64,000 nucleotides of DNA from Orbilia blumenaviensis (Eukaryota; Ascomycota; Orbiliomycetes; Orbiliales; Orbiliaceae). A program made the position numbers and the translations under genes. The DNA lies in NCBI GenBank assembly GCA_036872755.1, contig JAVHNS010000007.1, forward strand, positions 372,001 through 436,000, given 5' to 3'. The notes under the pieces are model-generated. The model was not told the DNA's origin. It saw only the letters and a list, made by a program, of their open reading frames with translations, and did no database searches. The number at the start of each line of letters is the position of its first letter. The stretch's first letter is position 1. Positions 47,205 through 59,909 of the stretch are shown here, one piece after another.

Positions 47205-48963
47205 ATGGCTCCCGGCCCAATCGACATCAGACCGTCGGCGCATTCCGCGGTTCCGATTGCTGTAAACCGTCCGAATTCCGGAGGTGTAACTTCTAATCTC
47301 ACATCTGCCTTGCGAGCCGCTGGGGAAGCCGGCAGGCAGTCAAATTTCAGTCCTAGCCAACCCTCAAATGTCACATCGGCAGGCCCCCAGTTTGAGCGGG
47401 GCTCGATTAGCCAGGGCATCAACATCGGAGGTATCGCCTCGGCAGTAAACCACAGCGGCAAATTCCAGCGAAGAGAATCTCAGACCGGAGCAGGAGGCTC
47501 CCTGGTCAACGGTGGTATGAGCTGGGGAGGAGTAAGCGTCGGAAGCTGGATTCGAGATGAGTATGTAGACACTTCGGCTTCTTCCCGGTTTTTGTACCAG
47601 AATGGCCCCTTTAACCTGCTGCTACTTGTTATAGTATCATCATGACCGGAACATCGCCGTTTTCATATCAGTCACCATCATACCACTCCTCTTCCTATCT
47701 ACCAAAACTCGAAGCCAATTTCTTTCGGGATTTTTCGTGCTGTGGCCAGACACTTCCTTCGCTGCATGATCTCCTACAACACTACGAGGAGGTCCACGCA
47801 TCCCAAACCGGTGGACATGTTCAACTTCCAGAAAATGTCCGCGAATTTACTAGGAACAACAGCACGGCATCGGTCAACTTAGCGGGAAGTATGTCTGCCG
47901 GCCTAAGTCGCCTAGTCCAACAACAACAATTACACCACCAGAAGATGGCTTTGCAATCACAGGGACAAAGCTCGAATAGAAACGACAGGCTAGGAAGCAT
48001 GAGTGCCGCCAGCGGAGGAGGTGTGGATGTTGCCGAAGAAATGGAAATGGATGATGATGACATGACCCCGCCGCCAAACATGAACCAAATGATCCCCCAG
48101 CAGACTGGGCTCAGGTTATCGACACAAATGCCGCCGAATTTGATGAACAACCCAACAGTTTCCTCTGTGAACACCCCTAATATGCCTAACCCGTCGACGC
48201 CTGCCACCGACAGGTATCGATCCCCGGACTCATCCGGCCCGGGTACGCCTGGACCCACAGATATCAAGAACGAACTTGAGAATCTGTCAAATTTTGGAGC
48301 CATGAACCTAAATTATATGGAAAGTGACCTGGACATGACGATAAATGACCCAGGAAAACATCTTTTTAATCCCATGGGTAACATGGCTCCTCGCGCACCA
48401 GGCTTTCCACAAATGAGCCTTCAGCAGCTTAGGGCCGCACGAGAAAACGAACTTGCAAGAAGGATGAATCTCGAAGGCTACATGGGCAACAATGTACCCG
48501 GTGCAAGCATACCCGGCAACGAAGCCCTTCTACAGAGCTTGTGGGCAATGCAGGAAGACAAGCCTTACAAGTGCCCAGTTATTGGGTGCGAAAAGGCATA
48601 TAAGAACCAAAATGGGCTGAAGTACCACAAGAACGTAAGTTGCACGGCCTTTCATCTGACACAGAAGGTCGATTACTAATCCTGGAATTTTAACAGCATG
48701 GTCACGTCAACCAAACCCTCCATCAAAATCCAGACGGTACATACAGCATCATCAATCCCGAAACGTCGATTCCATATCCTGGGACAATGGGTATGGAGAA
48801 AGAGAAGCCATACAAATGCGAATTTTGTGGAAAGAGATACAAGAATCTTAACGGCTTAAAATACCATCGTGCTCACTCGAACCACCAGTTCGCAGCTGGT
48901 CTCATGATGGCCGGCATGGGTGGTATGCCCCCCCTGGATGATGCTATCGGCGAGGACTACTAA
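47205..48963 (+). CDS. SFP1: SFP1-like C2H2 zinc-finger transcription regulator (540 aa)
   Basis: Proposed structure: exons 47205-47560, 47635-48634 and 48697-48963, with donors GTATGT and GTAAGT, all in frame. In yeast SFP1 acts downstream of TOR to promote ribosomal protein and ribosome-biogenesis genes in the nucleus. The family stretch [19 protein letters not shown] spans the first junction. A degenerate finger follows (C154/C155...H168...H173), then a long Gln/Met/Asn/Pro-rich region. Two C-terminal fingers are clear: C432-x4-C437-x12-H450-x4-H455, split by intron 2, and C493-x2-C496-x12-H509-x2-H512. The paired sequences [11 protein letters not shown] and [11 protein letters not shown] are characteristic of the family. 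The protein ends in acidic GEDY. The name rests on this domain layout; the exact role in this organism is inferred. Confidence 0.9.
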
Positions 48964-51900
48964 ACAGCCGGCTATCGAGCACTCCCCATATCATTCTGCC
49001 CATGTTTGGCATAATCACCTTGCGCAGTTTCAGCGAGCGTCTTCATAGCCGCCGATTATTTGATTCGCCACAAGCCTCATCTTCGGCTACATTGTACGCG
49101 CGCCATTTGCCACCAGCCTCAGCTTGATCTATTTTCGCGCAGGTATCGATCGCTACCGAACTTCCTTCTCCAACTGACCACGATACGCCCTCGTCCCTCA
49201 TGTACAGCCCTCTCCATAAACGCTTTTAATGACTCCGCTTTTCACCTCACCTCTCTTCCCATTGCATTCTTATTAGGCGAATCGTTCCTGCGGCGGATCG
49301 CCGGTTCACGATGTCTATGGTTTATTTGCTCCAGAAAGCCCACTTCTCGTATGAAAAGGACTCCAAAGCTTACGATTAGATGTTTACTCTCGACCTCATT
49401 TATTTCCCTTTCCAAGCCTGTTGTCTGAATTTTCCCGTTACCGGTTAGAAATCTTGTTTCCTTTTGCACAAAAAAATGATGGGCGTTTTTAGTTGCTGTT
49501 GTCACCACCCCAAAAGAATTGTCCATGGTCAGGACTGGGAAGGAGTTTTACTATTTTCTTTATTGTTATTTTTCGCCCCTTCTATACACCGTATCTAATG
49601 CACCAGTGCGATTGCAATATTATCATTCGGGCTCGCCCGTCTGCTTTTTTAGAACCAGACCTCATAATCTCGGCCAAGCTGTTTATTCCAGTTCGATATA
49701 CATACACTTGCGGGGGGGACCTGTTCGAAATTTACTTTTTTATTTATTTATTTCCCTTACTTTCTCGTACGACCCTCAAAAACCACTGGAGTTCTCTCAT
49801 GTTTCTCTTCCTCCTATTCCTTGATTGTCGTTTCCCCTAATCACAAAAGTTTTTGCTGTTTTTTTTTTCCTTGAGATTTTAATTGGAGAACACAATACAA
49901 TTGATGAATGCAATAAAAAAGTTTTTTTTTCTGGTTGACGGATTGATTTGGCCCCTTCAGGAGAATAATATAATCTCGCGCTCAGTTGACTAGGCACTCG
50001 ACAATTTAACCCGTTTGAAATGGTAAACTAGGTAAATTAGATGTCCGCAGTAGTACGTTAGGCGTGGGTTATATTGGCATAGTTAAGCTTATAAGCTATA
50101 TAGCTTAAGAATATAGCCTCCCCACCAAGCTAGTTGCTAACTAGATCCCATCTAATTCATGGCGAGCTCTGTCCAAATACAGTCACATCTCGTATTCCTG
50201 CGGTTACATATAGGTTCCGTGCTTTCGCGGAGGTATGGCTATATCTGTTTTGGGTGAAAGTCAAGGGGACCGAATATTAGATTCCTGGGTTGGGTTTGAA
50301 ACTGGTTAACTCGTATTATTATGTGAATAGATTACTATTGTTTGACACTGGTTCCAATGTACATTTAGAGGTTATACATTGTAGTAATATGATATGTTAA
50401 TACCTGAGGCTAGTGTTTATGCTTTGGATTTTAGGGTGTCGACATATTTGATACATTTCAAGTTGGACTGGACTATACGCTAAAATAGATCAAGATCTAC
50501 GGATCGAGACACCCAGCGCCCAAAGTAGTATCGTGTACACGGATTTTAGAAATGTACTGGGCTCTCGCGGGCTTCAGTCTAGAGGAATGATGTCTATACA
50601 TATATATATCGTATCACCTAGCTGGTCGTGGATGCAGTAGCTCTCTACTGTAGGAATTCTTTTGTGGGCTAAATTGGAGGGCTGGTTTACAAGACGATTA
50701 ATAGCATAGTAAAATTGATGATGTTGTCATCAGCTGCGGGTCTGTTCATAAAATAGCATGGGTTAAGATCTAAGTTGTAACCAAAGTATATTGACCTATG
50801 ATGAGGCTGGATTGACCGTATATGTACGTGTATGTATTTATATGTGGTTGTGTGTGCAGCTTTATTTAGTTGCACTGAAGGAACTGTGATATCGATATAT
50901 GACATGCTAGGCGGAGGTCAACAGACCTGGACCATCTATGCGGCTTAGAAGTTTGTATTTTGGGTGACATCCCAGCTGACCAATCATGAATTAAGTGATA
51001 TGAAAGGTAGCAACTGGGCTATGCAAGATGGCTTCCAGCTAGGGCAAATATAAACTTTATATTCATGTGCTAGGGCAAAGACACGGGTAAATCTTGAGGA
51101 TTAGGTTACAGATGTAGAAGTTAGTGCTGGTAGGTATTCGCTGGACTCTAAGGTTCAATTTAGCGCCGGTATTGGTTACTAATATGCTCATACTATTTCA
51201 CGACACGGGGGTCGTCTGGCTCGAACGCTACAATTACGTATAAAAAACCTTGGAGCACAAATTTCCAACTTTTAGCATTCTCTTGTACAATTGTACCTAA
51301 TTTAAAGTACCGATATATTATCACCAGCGTGTGCTTAGATGTAATGCAGCATTTAGAGCCATTCCTGCAAGTTGTAGGGTTCGTGGGCATGGAACCTATC
51401 GGTATAGCCCATATTCTATGTACAGGCCCTATTATGCGATTAAAAGGTAGATATAGAACCTATCGGCGAGATCTGAACATGGGGCAAAATCAAATGGACC
51501 CTCGCATTCTGTAGCGTTGGTGTCTTTTAACTCTACACAATGAAAATGCCCTAGCCATAGAAGGTTGAATTGATAGTGAGTCAGAATTTTGAATTAGCTT
51601 CTAGAGATGGGCAGTAGGAGACGATTGTGATTGGTTTATAATTATGGACTATGAGGTAAGGAGGGCTTCTACTGGTAGTAGAAAGGGTTAGTAATCTAGA
51701 TTGTATCTATAATATGAACAGCAATTTCTTCCCAAGTCTGAGGAGCGTCGAAAACAGTGTCTGGAGCACCTTAGCAGTAAGGCTAGTTTTGACACAAGCG
51801 TGATAAAGCCAAAGTAAAAACCAGATTGGTTGGTTGGTCGGTGTATGTACATTTATGTATTTACAATTTTCATTTCAAATCCTGAGCACCCTCAAATCGA

Positions 51901-54719
51901 AAATAATTTGGAATTCTAGATCTACAGTTGGGTGCATGCGGGGCTTGGAAGAAACTCACTAAGTTGCATATCAAAGTTGTGGTTCCATATGTACCATTGG
52001 GGCTACCGTGACTGGGTAACCTCGCCTTCGGAAAGTACTAAGGATATAGAGTAATAAGGCAACAGTTATCACGGCGAGCTAGATGCAGTAAACAATAATG
52101 TCTACATTCGAATATAATTTCCCTCAGCTGTTTCCCGTCTTTCCTTGCGCGCTATCTTGACCCATGAATCAGACATAGCATTGTATATAGGTACCTGGTC
52201 CGTGCGAGTTTGGTCTAGATGAATGTCGTGTTGCTGGCTGTTGTATTCTGGGCCGGGCTCCCCCAGACCGAGGACCAGCAGAGCTACGAGGGATATCCCG
52301 AGACAGATGCGTCTTGAGGAATTCCTAGGAATCTCTGACGGTTTAATGATATGCTCCAACCTCTTTGATAATTAGCCACCATTGGTGCCACATATGTGCA
52401 TACTTAGGTGCGGCTGGAGAGTGTGGCAGGGACGTCGTGGAATTACATTGATAATTGATCGGCGAAAATGATACGATAAACGTCTGCGATCTGTATTCTC
52501 AGCCGTTCTACGAAGGTTTCACCGTGGTTCGAGTACGCACGAGGCTAGGAATAGAAATCAGTCTAACCGATGTACTGATGTTGTTTCGGTCTGATATACC
52601 CCAGGGTATGCATATAACATGGTCTGTTAGCAATATACCGCTTTTCTATTATTTTGAACATCCTAATTAGGAACTCGCTTGGACGCATCGTGGCTGTGGA
52701 GGCTAGAGCTCCCTTCGTGTGGCTTGAAGGTCGCTTTCCTGCGAGTGTTCTGGATTCAAGGCTGTGCGAATCGCGCACGGAATTTGGCGTAAATGATATG
52801 TTGGTGCCGTCATGTATGTTGGTAAATATCATTTTCTTGATAAACCATCCGATGTTAATTTCGTCGTCGTCACGATACAGTCATAGCGCTGAAGGTGCTT
52901 GGTCTACGCAACCTGGAACAGGAGAGTGGCAAACATTAAGCTTAGCTAGACCTCTCCACAGGGAGATGTGTCTCACCGAAACAGCGACAACGAGACTCGT
53001 CGGGGCCTTTTTATCGATAGCTTTGTGGGGAAGTCGGGTGGCCCTTCCTGATACTGATGCTCCATGTGCGTTCCACCCGCAGATGCATAACATCTTAACA
53101 TTCTCAAGCCATTAGTCAACTGGTTTGAATTGGCTCGATCAGAAAGTTTTTTTTGGGGGATGCGCTCCCTTGGCGATGCGTGGGAAATTAAGGACCAGCG
53201 CCGCATATCCAAAAGCGGTTCTCCCAACATCATTATCGACGATGAACCATGCACATACGACGTGAGGCAGAAGACAGTCACGCGAGTCGCTTGCGGGATG
53301 AAAATAGCTCTTCTTAGGAGTCAGGAGTTTCCTGTGCTTTGAGGCAGAAATTGGGAATGCCCGAAAGCGTTCTTGGATGGTCGATATCGTTGATGTTTTG
53401 ACGAGGTAGTTTAATGTTTATCGGAAACTAAGCATGCCAGGTCCTGTTAGCGATACCAAGAAATTTCTTTTCTCTCGCAGGCCTGTGAACTTTATTCGCG
53501 ACCAGGCCAGGGTGGGCTGCAAGTGTGGGCTGCTGCAAGACGTGTTTTCTTGTGAATGACCATCAGGTTAAAAGTGGCTGACATCACCAGCGAAGGACCC
53601 ATCCATCCACTTGCATGCAAGCGATCGATGGGTGAAGCAAGGAAGTGGTCAACTGGAATGCTGAACTCCAACCCAAGGGTTATGTAATTGAACGATGATC
53701 AGCTGCGAATTGCAATCAACCAAAAAATCATTTTTTCTTTGGATTGTCGCACAGTATCACGGTGCCTGGGGTCGAGTAATAAAAGAGAGTCAGTTCTTGC
53801 CTCGAATCGAATATTAAACGGCTTTCTTCTTTCCTTCTCTTTTTATCCTCACTCCTTGCGTCCAAGTCTCCAGAAACTGCCTATTCACGGGCTATATAGG
53901 ATTGTAATTTGACCCGCAGTGGTGAGGCCTATTGCGGACGGAGCGCCACCAGCTGAAGAAAACAGCATCACCCCATTGGTACACCCTAAATAGCGGTACA
54001 TACATCAGGTACTAGCTTTTCTCACGGCGTTAAGCAAGAATCAGACCCTGGTTTGTGATAGGATTTGATCCAAATCTTGTGTTTTGACGTGCATAGGTCG
54101 GCATTTTCCCCCACTACTGGCTTGCGGCGGCTGGCTGTCCAGTAGGTATTAAATCCCAAGGTCATGTCCATGCTAACGAGCAACGTCTCCTTCTTGCACA
54201 GGCTTTTTTCAATTCATTCCTTAGGCAATCCGTAAATGGACTCGAACATTAGCGGTCAATAAAAACTCAGTCTCCTTTGAGTAGTCGGACTTTTGCAGGT
54301 AAGAATTCGAACTTCCCTTCCAATTGCTTAGTAGTTATGTTTTCTATCATTCTTTCGCCTCCCTTTTTCTTCGCCAAGGTGCTTGTATTGGGTTTGTCGT
54401 CTACAGAAAGATAGCTCGGGCGATAGTGCTGGCTGGCTGGGCAGGTAAACAGTGCAGTAAATAGAACAGGACGAAGAACGTCATGCCTGTCCCCTGCAAC
54501 AACAACACTTTTCGCCATGGCATATTGGCGGCGTAGATAACTTGCCATTCCAACCCACACACGGCATCAACCTTTAGATACCTCTTTCCCCATTCTATCT
54601 CATCGACCATTTTTTCTCCCGACAACTCCCACCTGTTACTGACCCAATTTTTATCGTATTCTAGACTCCTAGTTTTATCTCCCCGTCGGTGAACGGCAAA
54701 TCACCAACTATCCTTCAAA
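48964..54719. other. 5.8-kb region without a supported gene
   Basis: The 3' flank of the SFP1-like gene is followed by AT-rich DNA with stops in all frames. A minus-strand frame at 52359-52102 has a hydrophobic stretch but no ATG. Near 50085-50108 there is an AGCTTAT...ATAGCT inverted repeat. The last 300 bp or so are probably the promoter and leader of the channel gene. Confidence 0.5.
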
Positions 54720-57453
54720 ATGGGTTACCATCACGAGGTCTTCCACGCACTGGTCAAGCGTGCTGAGAAATGCGGCGATATCGCGAACCCGAACAGTGAC
54801 CAGAACATCGGATCAGCCACCGGCGAATCGAACTCGTTATCTGGGTTTTTGTCTTCCTTCATCGTCAACGGAATCATCTTCCTTGTTATGGTCCTTCTCT
54901 TCCTTATTTTGCGAGTATCACAGCGCCGTCAATACGCCCCTCGAACATACGTTGGCGCCGTTAAGAAGGAGAAACGAACAGACCCACTTCCGGATGGTAT
55001 CTTTTCTTGGTTTGGGCCGTTGGTCGCCATCAAGTATGCATTCCTAACAGGGCCCAATTGACCAATGGTGGGGACATCGCTAACGTGGTGGTAACACAGT
55101 GAAGCATACATCATCGAGAAAACCTCGTTGGATTCATACTTTTTCCTACGTTACCTTAAAGTCGGCATTGTCATGACCCTGACCGGTTGTTTTATTACAT
55201 GGCCAATTCTATTCCCTTTGAACATTACAGGCGGTGCTGGGCAGAAGGAGCTTGATGTCCTCGCCATGGGTAACGTCGATAAAGCGACCCACAAGAATTG
55301 GTATTTCGGTCATGTTCTGGCTGCTTATCTCTTCTTCGGGTTTGTTATGTTTACCATATACCGCGAGATGATGCATTTCGTTGCCGTTCGACAGGCATAC
55401 CTCTGTTCCTCGATGTACGCCAACAGAATATCTGCCCGTACTCTACTAGTCACCTCGATTCCAGACGATTATCTCGGCGTCCCCCAGCTGTTGAAACTGT
55501 TCGACAATGTCGCTCGCATTTGGATCAATACCGATGCGAAAGAGCTCGAGGAAACTGTTGAGGAGCGTGACAAACTCGCCATAAAATTGGAGAATGCCGA
55601 GATCAAGTATATCAGAACCGCGGACAAAAATCGCAGGCTCGCCATCAAGAAGGGAACTGCCACCGACGCTGATGCAGAAACTGGATCAGTTGGTGCTAGA
55701 TGGGTTCCAGCAAAGGACAGGCCTACACACAAACTTAAGTTTCTCATCGGCCAGAAGGTTGACACTATTGATTGGAGTCGATCTGAATTGAAGGCTATGA
55801 ATACAAAAATCAAAGATCTTCAGGAACGTCAACGAACGGATCAAGTAAAGCAGATGAACTCAGCATTTATCGAATTTACCACCCAACAAGCCGCCCAGAT
55901 TGCTTTCCAATGTCTCGCGAGCAATCTACCTTTACATATGGCACCTCGATACATTGGTATCTCCCCTGACGAAATCGTATGGTCAAGCTTGCGACTCAAA
56001 TGGTGGGAGAGACTTCTGAAAATTACGTTAGTTACAGCATTTATCGCTGCTCTCGTTATCTTCTGGTCTTTCCCAGTTGCCGTCGTTGGTACAATCTCCA
56101 ATATTAACTATCTTACCTGTCAGCTCCCGTGGCTCGGATTCATTAATAAGATTCCGAAGGCTATTTTGGGAGTTATCACTGGTTTGCTTCCGGCAGTTAT
56201 GCTAGCTGTTTTAATGGCACTTTTGCCCATCATCCTCCGCAGTACGTCTTTGGCATTTGAATTGGGTTGGTAATTTTTTCACTAACAATTTTTTAGTGTG
56301 TGCTCGAATCGTCGGGAAACCGTCACTGTCGCATGTCGAACTCCACGTCCAGAATTCCTACTTCGCCTTCCAGGTTATACAAGTCTTCCTTGTGACTACG
56401 CTTTCGTCTGCGGTAGCCTCATCGATAGACAGTATACTCAATCTCACCAGCCCCTCCGCCATTACAAACTTCCTAGCCACAAACATCCCTAAGGCATCCA
56501 ACTTCTACATTTCCTACATGCTTTTGCAGGGTTTATCTGTATCCGCCGGCGCCTTGCTTCAAATTGTCGGTTTGATTGTTAGCAAGTTGCTTAGTTTTAT
56601 CCTTGATACAACACCTCGTAAGAAGTGGAATCGCTGGACTAAGCTATCCGGGCTCGGCTGGGGAACAGTCTTCCCTGTTTTTACCAATATTGTCGTTATT
56701 GCCCTCACATATGCCCCAATCGCCCCATTGATCCTAGGATTTGCGACTATCGGTTTGACACTCTTCTATCTCGCCTACAAGCATAACCTTTTGTTTGTGT
56801 ATGACAATAGCATTGATACAAAAGGCATGGTTTACCCTCGTGCGCTCTACCAAACTCTTACTGGCGTCTATCTTTCAGAGGCATGTATGGTTGGTCTGTT
56901 TGCTATCGGCGGTGCCCCAGGACCTATCATTCTCTCTGTCATCCTCCTGGTTCTTACCATCCTCTTCCAAATTGCGCTCACAAACGCCTTCGGCCCGATG
57001 CTTGAGCCCCTTCCGCGAAACCTCCAGATCGCGGAGAACAACCCTGCTACGGCTGGCGAGTCTAGTGGCGAGAAGGCTGCCCCAACTGCTCTTGCCCTCG
57101 AAACGCCACCTAAAGTTTCCATGTTCAAGAAATTCTTCCAGCCACATGTCTACGCTACCTACCTCTCCGCTAAAGCATTGATTCCACAAAATGAGGTGGA
57201 GTATACATACACCCACGAAGAGCGCGAAAATGCATACGTTCATCCGGCCCTAGCAGCAGGTGAACCGGTCCTGTGGCTCGCTAAAGATGAAGCTGGTGTT
57301 AGTGCTGAGGAGATTGAGGGATGCAAGGCATTCGATATTGTCGCGAGCGACGAGTTCGCCTGGGTCAACGAAAAGAGCAAAGTGCAATGGGAGCCTGTTG
57401 TTGATGACCAGCAGGTCAACCCCCCAGATTATGAGGAGAAACAACCGATGTAA
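54720..57453 (+). CDS. CSC1/OSCA-family (DUF221) membrane channel (870 aa)
   Basis: Proposed structure: exons 54720-55033, 55100-56241 and 56297-57453, phases 2 and 1, with donors GTATGC and GTACGT. Members are calcium-permeable, osmotically or mechanically gated cation channels; yeast relatives are Csc1, Rsn1 and Phm7. The layout is as expected. The first membrane helix is FIVNGIIFLVMVLLFLILRV, then the late-exocytosis-type N-terminal domain with KVGIVMTLTGCFITWPILFPLN and ITGG. A large cytosolic domain with an RRM-like fold follows (RTLLVTSIPDDY...AFIEFTTQQAAQIAFQ). After it comes a multi-helix pore region from LVTAFIAALVIFWSF onwards, with IGFATIGLTLFYLAYKHNLLFVYD. The tail is acidic and ends in a PPDYEE segment that could be a PPxY ligand. 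Location: plasma or endomembrane. Confidence 0.92.
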
Positions 57454-58495
57454 TTGATTTCTAGGCCGGTGTTTTCTTTGATTTTTTTGAACTTTCATGT
57501 TTTAATGATTATGATACTCAACTTGAATCCGAGGATGCGGGTTCCAGACCCACGGATTGGGCTTTTCAAAGCCCCTTTCTCAGCTGGACAAAACCCTGGA
57601 TTGTTAGGACTCCTTTGTTTGACGTCCTCATTGTCTTTCTATTAGGTTCGGATACACCCACGCCGTTTAAACGATGCGTATGCTTCTTTTTTTTTTTCCT
57701 TCTAAACTTTTTGGCCCAATAAGCCTATTGTTTTTCAGCGTTGTTTTAAGAAGCGCTAGGGATTCACGTACACCATAGCTACATAAAGCAAAGTTAATGG
57801 ATATTGATAATGAACAAGACAAAGAACTTCAATAGTATACGCGTATTTGCATTACTGTGTAGCAGCCTTACGGAACGAGTGGGTTCCCGTTGCCGTACAC
57901 CACAGCATAGAAGTCACAATTAGCCTGAATGCATGACACTAAAATGATAAGCTTTCGGCATTCTGACGATAGCACGGCGGGAAGAAGCTTTCAAGGTTAC
58001 ACTCGACGTTCCATGGTTAGCCCATTGATGCGTCGATGGGATAGGTGGAGGTAGGTTATTCCGCCCCGAAGTTGTCTTGCGGGATAGCTGCGGTGCCAAC
58101 TCATTTTAACCGGGCAACAGCTTTTCGGCATGGTAGCGAATGGCGGGGTAAAAGAAGGGCAGGGTCGTCATTTATAAGACGACTCGAAGGAGGGTCGCAT
58201 GAACTTATAGTTGCCTTGTGAATATATCGCAAAAACGAGAGGAGAAATAGCTGGAACCCCAGGCCGTATATAAAGAGTGGAGACGCAGTTTCATTGCTGT
58301 CTTCTACACCATTGCCTTCTAGTACCTTTTAGGTGTACATTTGTGGTATTAACATTGCATCGACGGTTGCACAAGATAACCGTTCAAGCTCGAGAGCCAA
58401 GCGTACAGGCCTGTCAGTCGACATCAATCAGCAAAGAAGTGACCTGTTGTATTTTGGCTCGACAACACGGAAACCTGCACACCCTGATATAAAAT
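57454..58495. other. Intergenic region
   Basis: The 3' flank of the channel gene and the promoter of the dehydrogenase gene. A TATATAAAG element at 58266-58274 lies about 220 bp before the start codon. Confidence 0.6.
58266..58274 (+). promoter_or_regulatory. Candidate TATA box of the polyol dehydrogenase gene
   Basis: The sequence TATATAAAG sits about 220 bp upstream of the ATG. Spacing fits a TATA box if the 5' leader is about 190 nt. Confidence 0.4.
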
Positions 58496-59909
58496 ATGGC
58501 GACACCCACCTTAAAACCCAATGTAGGGGTATACACCAACCCCTCCCATAAGCTATACATCGGCGAGACGTCTCCCAGCTTGCAAGAAATCGAATCAGAG
58601 CAACTGCTTCAGCCCGGTGAGGTGGTATTGGAAATGAAGGCTACAGGGATATGTGGCAGCGATATTCATGTATGTATGAGTGTTAGGTCCCTTGATCAGA
58701 ATTTTGACACCGGCTGGCCAGGTTTACACTTTTTGACCGTTAATTGGGGCATAGTTCTGGGAACACGGGAGAATAGGTCCTACGATGGTTGTAGAAGATG
58801 AGCACATACTTGGTCATGAAAGTTCAGGCATTGTAGTCAAAACGCACCCAAGCGTTTCACACCTCAAGCCGGGAGACAGGTAAGCATGTCCTCAATTCTA
58901 CTACATTCGTTGGTATTATCGATTATCGCGGAGGGGGATTGACGTTGGAATCTAACAGAGTTGCGATCGAACCCACGATCCCGTGCGCTAAATGGTGTGT
59001 AGTAAATTCAATAACATCTCGCTTCAATTTCAATAGTCATACTAACAGGATCTACCGCACCTAAGTGTTCCATGCTTAACAGGAAGGTATAATGGTTGCG
59101 AGGATGTTCTTTTTCGGTCAACTCCACCCGTTCCTGGTCTTCTTAGGCGATATATCGTATGATTCCTGCGGAAGGATGCTGTTTCATCTTACTCGCTAGT
59201 ACTAACGAGACAATTGATTTAGGTTCACCCAGCTCAGTGGTGCTTCAAACTCGAAGGCTTATCGTACGAGGAAGGAGCTTTGCTGGAACCGATATCTGTT
59301 GCATTAGCTGGTATCGAACGGGCACAGCTGAGGCTGGGTGACAGCCTGCTAATCTGCGGTGCGGGGCCGATCGGTCTCGTCACGCTGCTCTGCGCGAGAG
59401 CTGCTGGAGCGACACCGATCACGATCACGGATATAGATGCGTCCAGACTCGAATTTGCGAAGAAGTTGGTGCCTTCCGTCAATACATTCCAAATTCCACT
59501 CGGTAGTCCGGACGCAACCCCGCAAAGTCTCGCGAAATCTATCAACGACTCTTTTTACTCCACCGCTGGACACCCAGATGTTGCAATTGAATGCACTGGC
59601 ATCGCATCATCGATCGCAACAGCTGTCTATGCTTCTCGGTTCGGCGGTACAGTGTTTGTTATCGGCGTGGGGAAAGATGTAGTTGAGATGCCATTCATGG
59701 CTTGCAGTGTCAAGGAAGTTGACCTCAAATTCCAGTACAGATACGCAAACCAGTGGCCAAAGGCTATTAAATTGGTCAAAAGCGGCTTACTGGGAGATGT
59801 CAAGATGTTGGTCAGTCACAGATTCACATTGGAAGAAGCAGAAAAAGCGTTCGAGACGGTCAAGGACAGATCGAGCAAGAGCATTAAAGTTATGATTACC
59901 AATGAATAG
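58496..59909 (+). CDS. Zinc-dependent polyol dehydrogenase (xylitol/L-arabinitol/sorbitol type, 370 aa)
   Basis: Proposed structure: exons 58496-58669, 58755-58879, 58959-58994, 59066-59156 and 59223-59909, all in frame. It oxidises a sugar alcohol to a ketose using NAD. Catalytic zinc ligands are Cys53 in TGICGSDIH and His79-Glu80 in GHESSG. The structural zinc site is C109-x2-C112-x2-C115-x7-C123 in [16 protein letters not shown]. The cofactor fold reads ICGAGPIG (188-193), and the acidic strand end ITDID favours NAD over NADP. Substrate preference among xylitol, arabinitol and sorbitol cannot be settled by eye; FWEHGRIGP and HPAQWCFKL match L-arabinitol/xylitol dehydrogenases. Exon 3 is 36 nt, and the Cys112 codon is split by intron 3. 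Using a more upstream AG would put extra residues in the zinc loop. Confidence 0.92.

Noticed and set aside
52102..52359. Minus-strand frame with a hydrophobic stretch resembling a signal anchor
   Set aside because: It has no ATG (it begins with TTG after an in-frame stop), and no upstream exon could be found.
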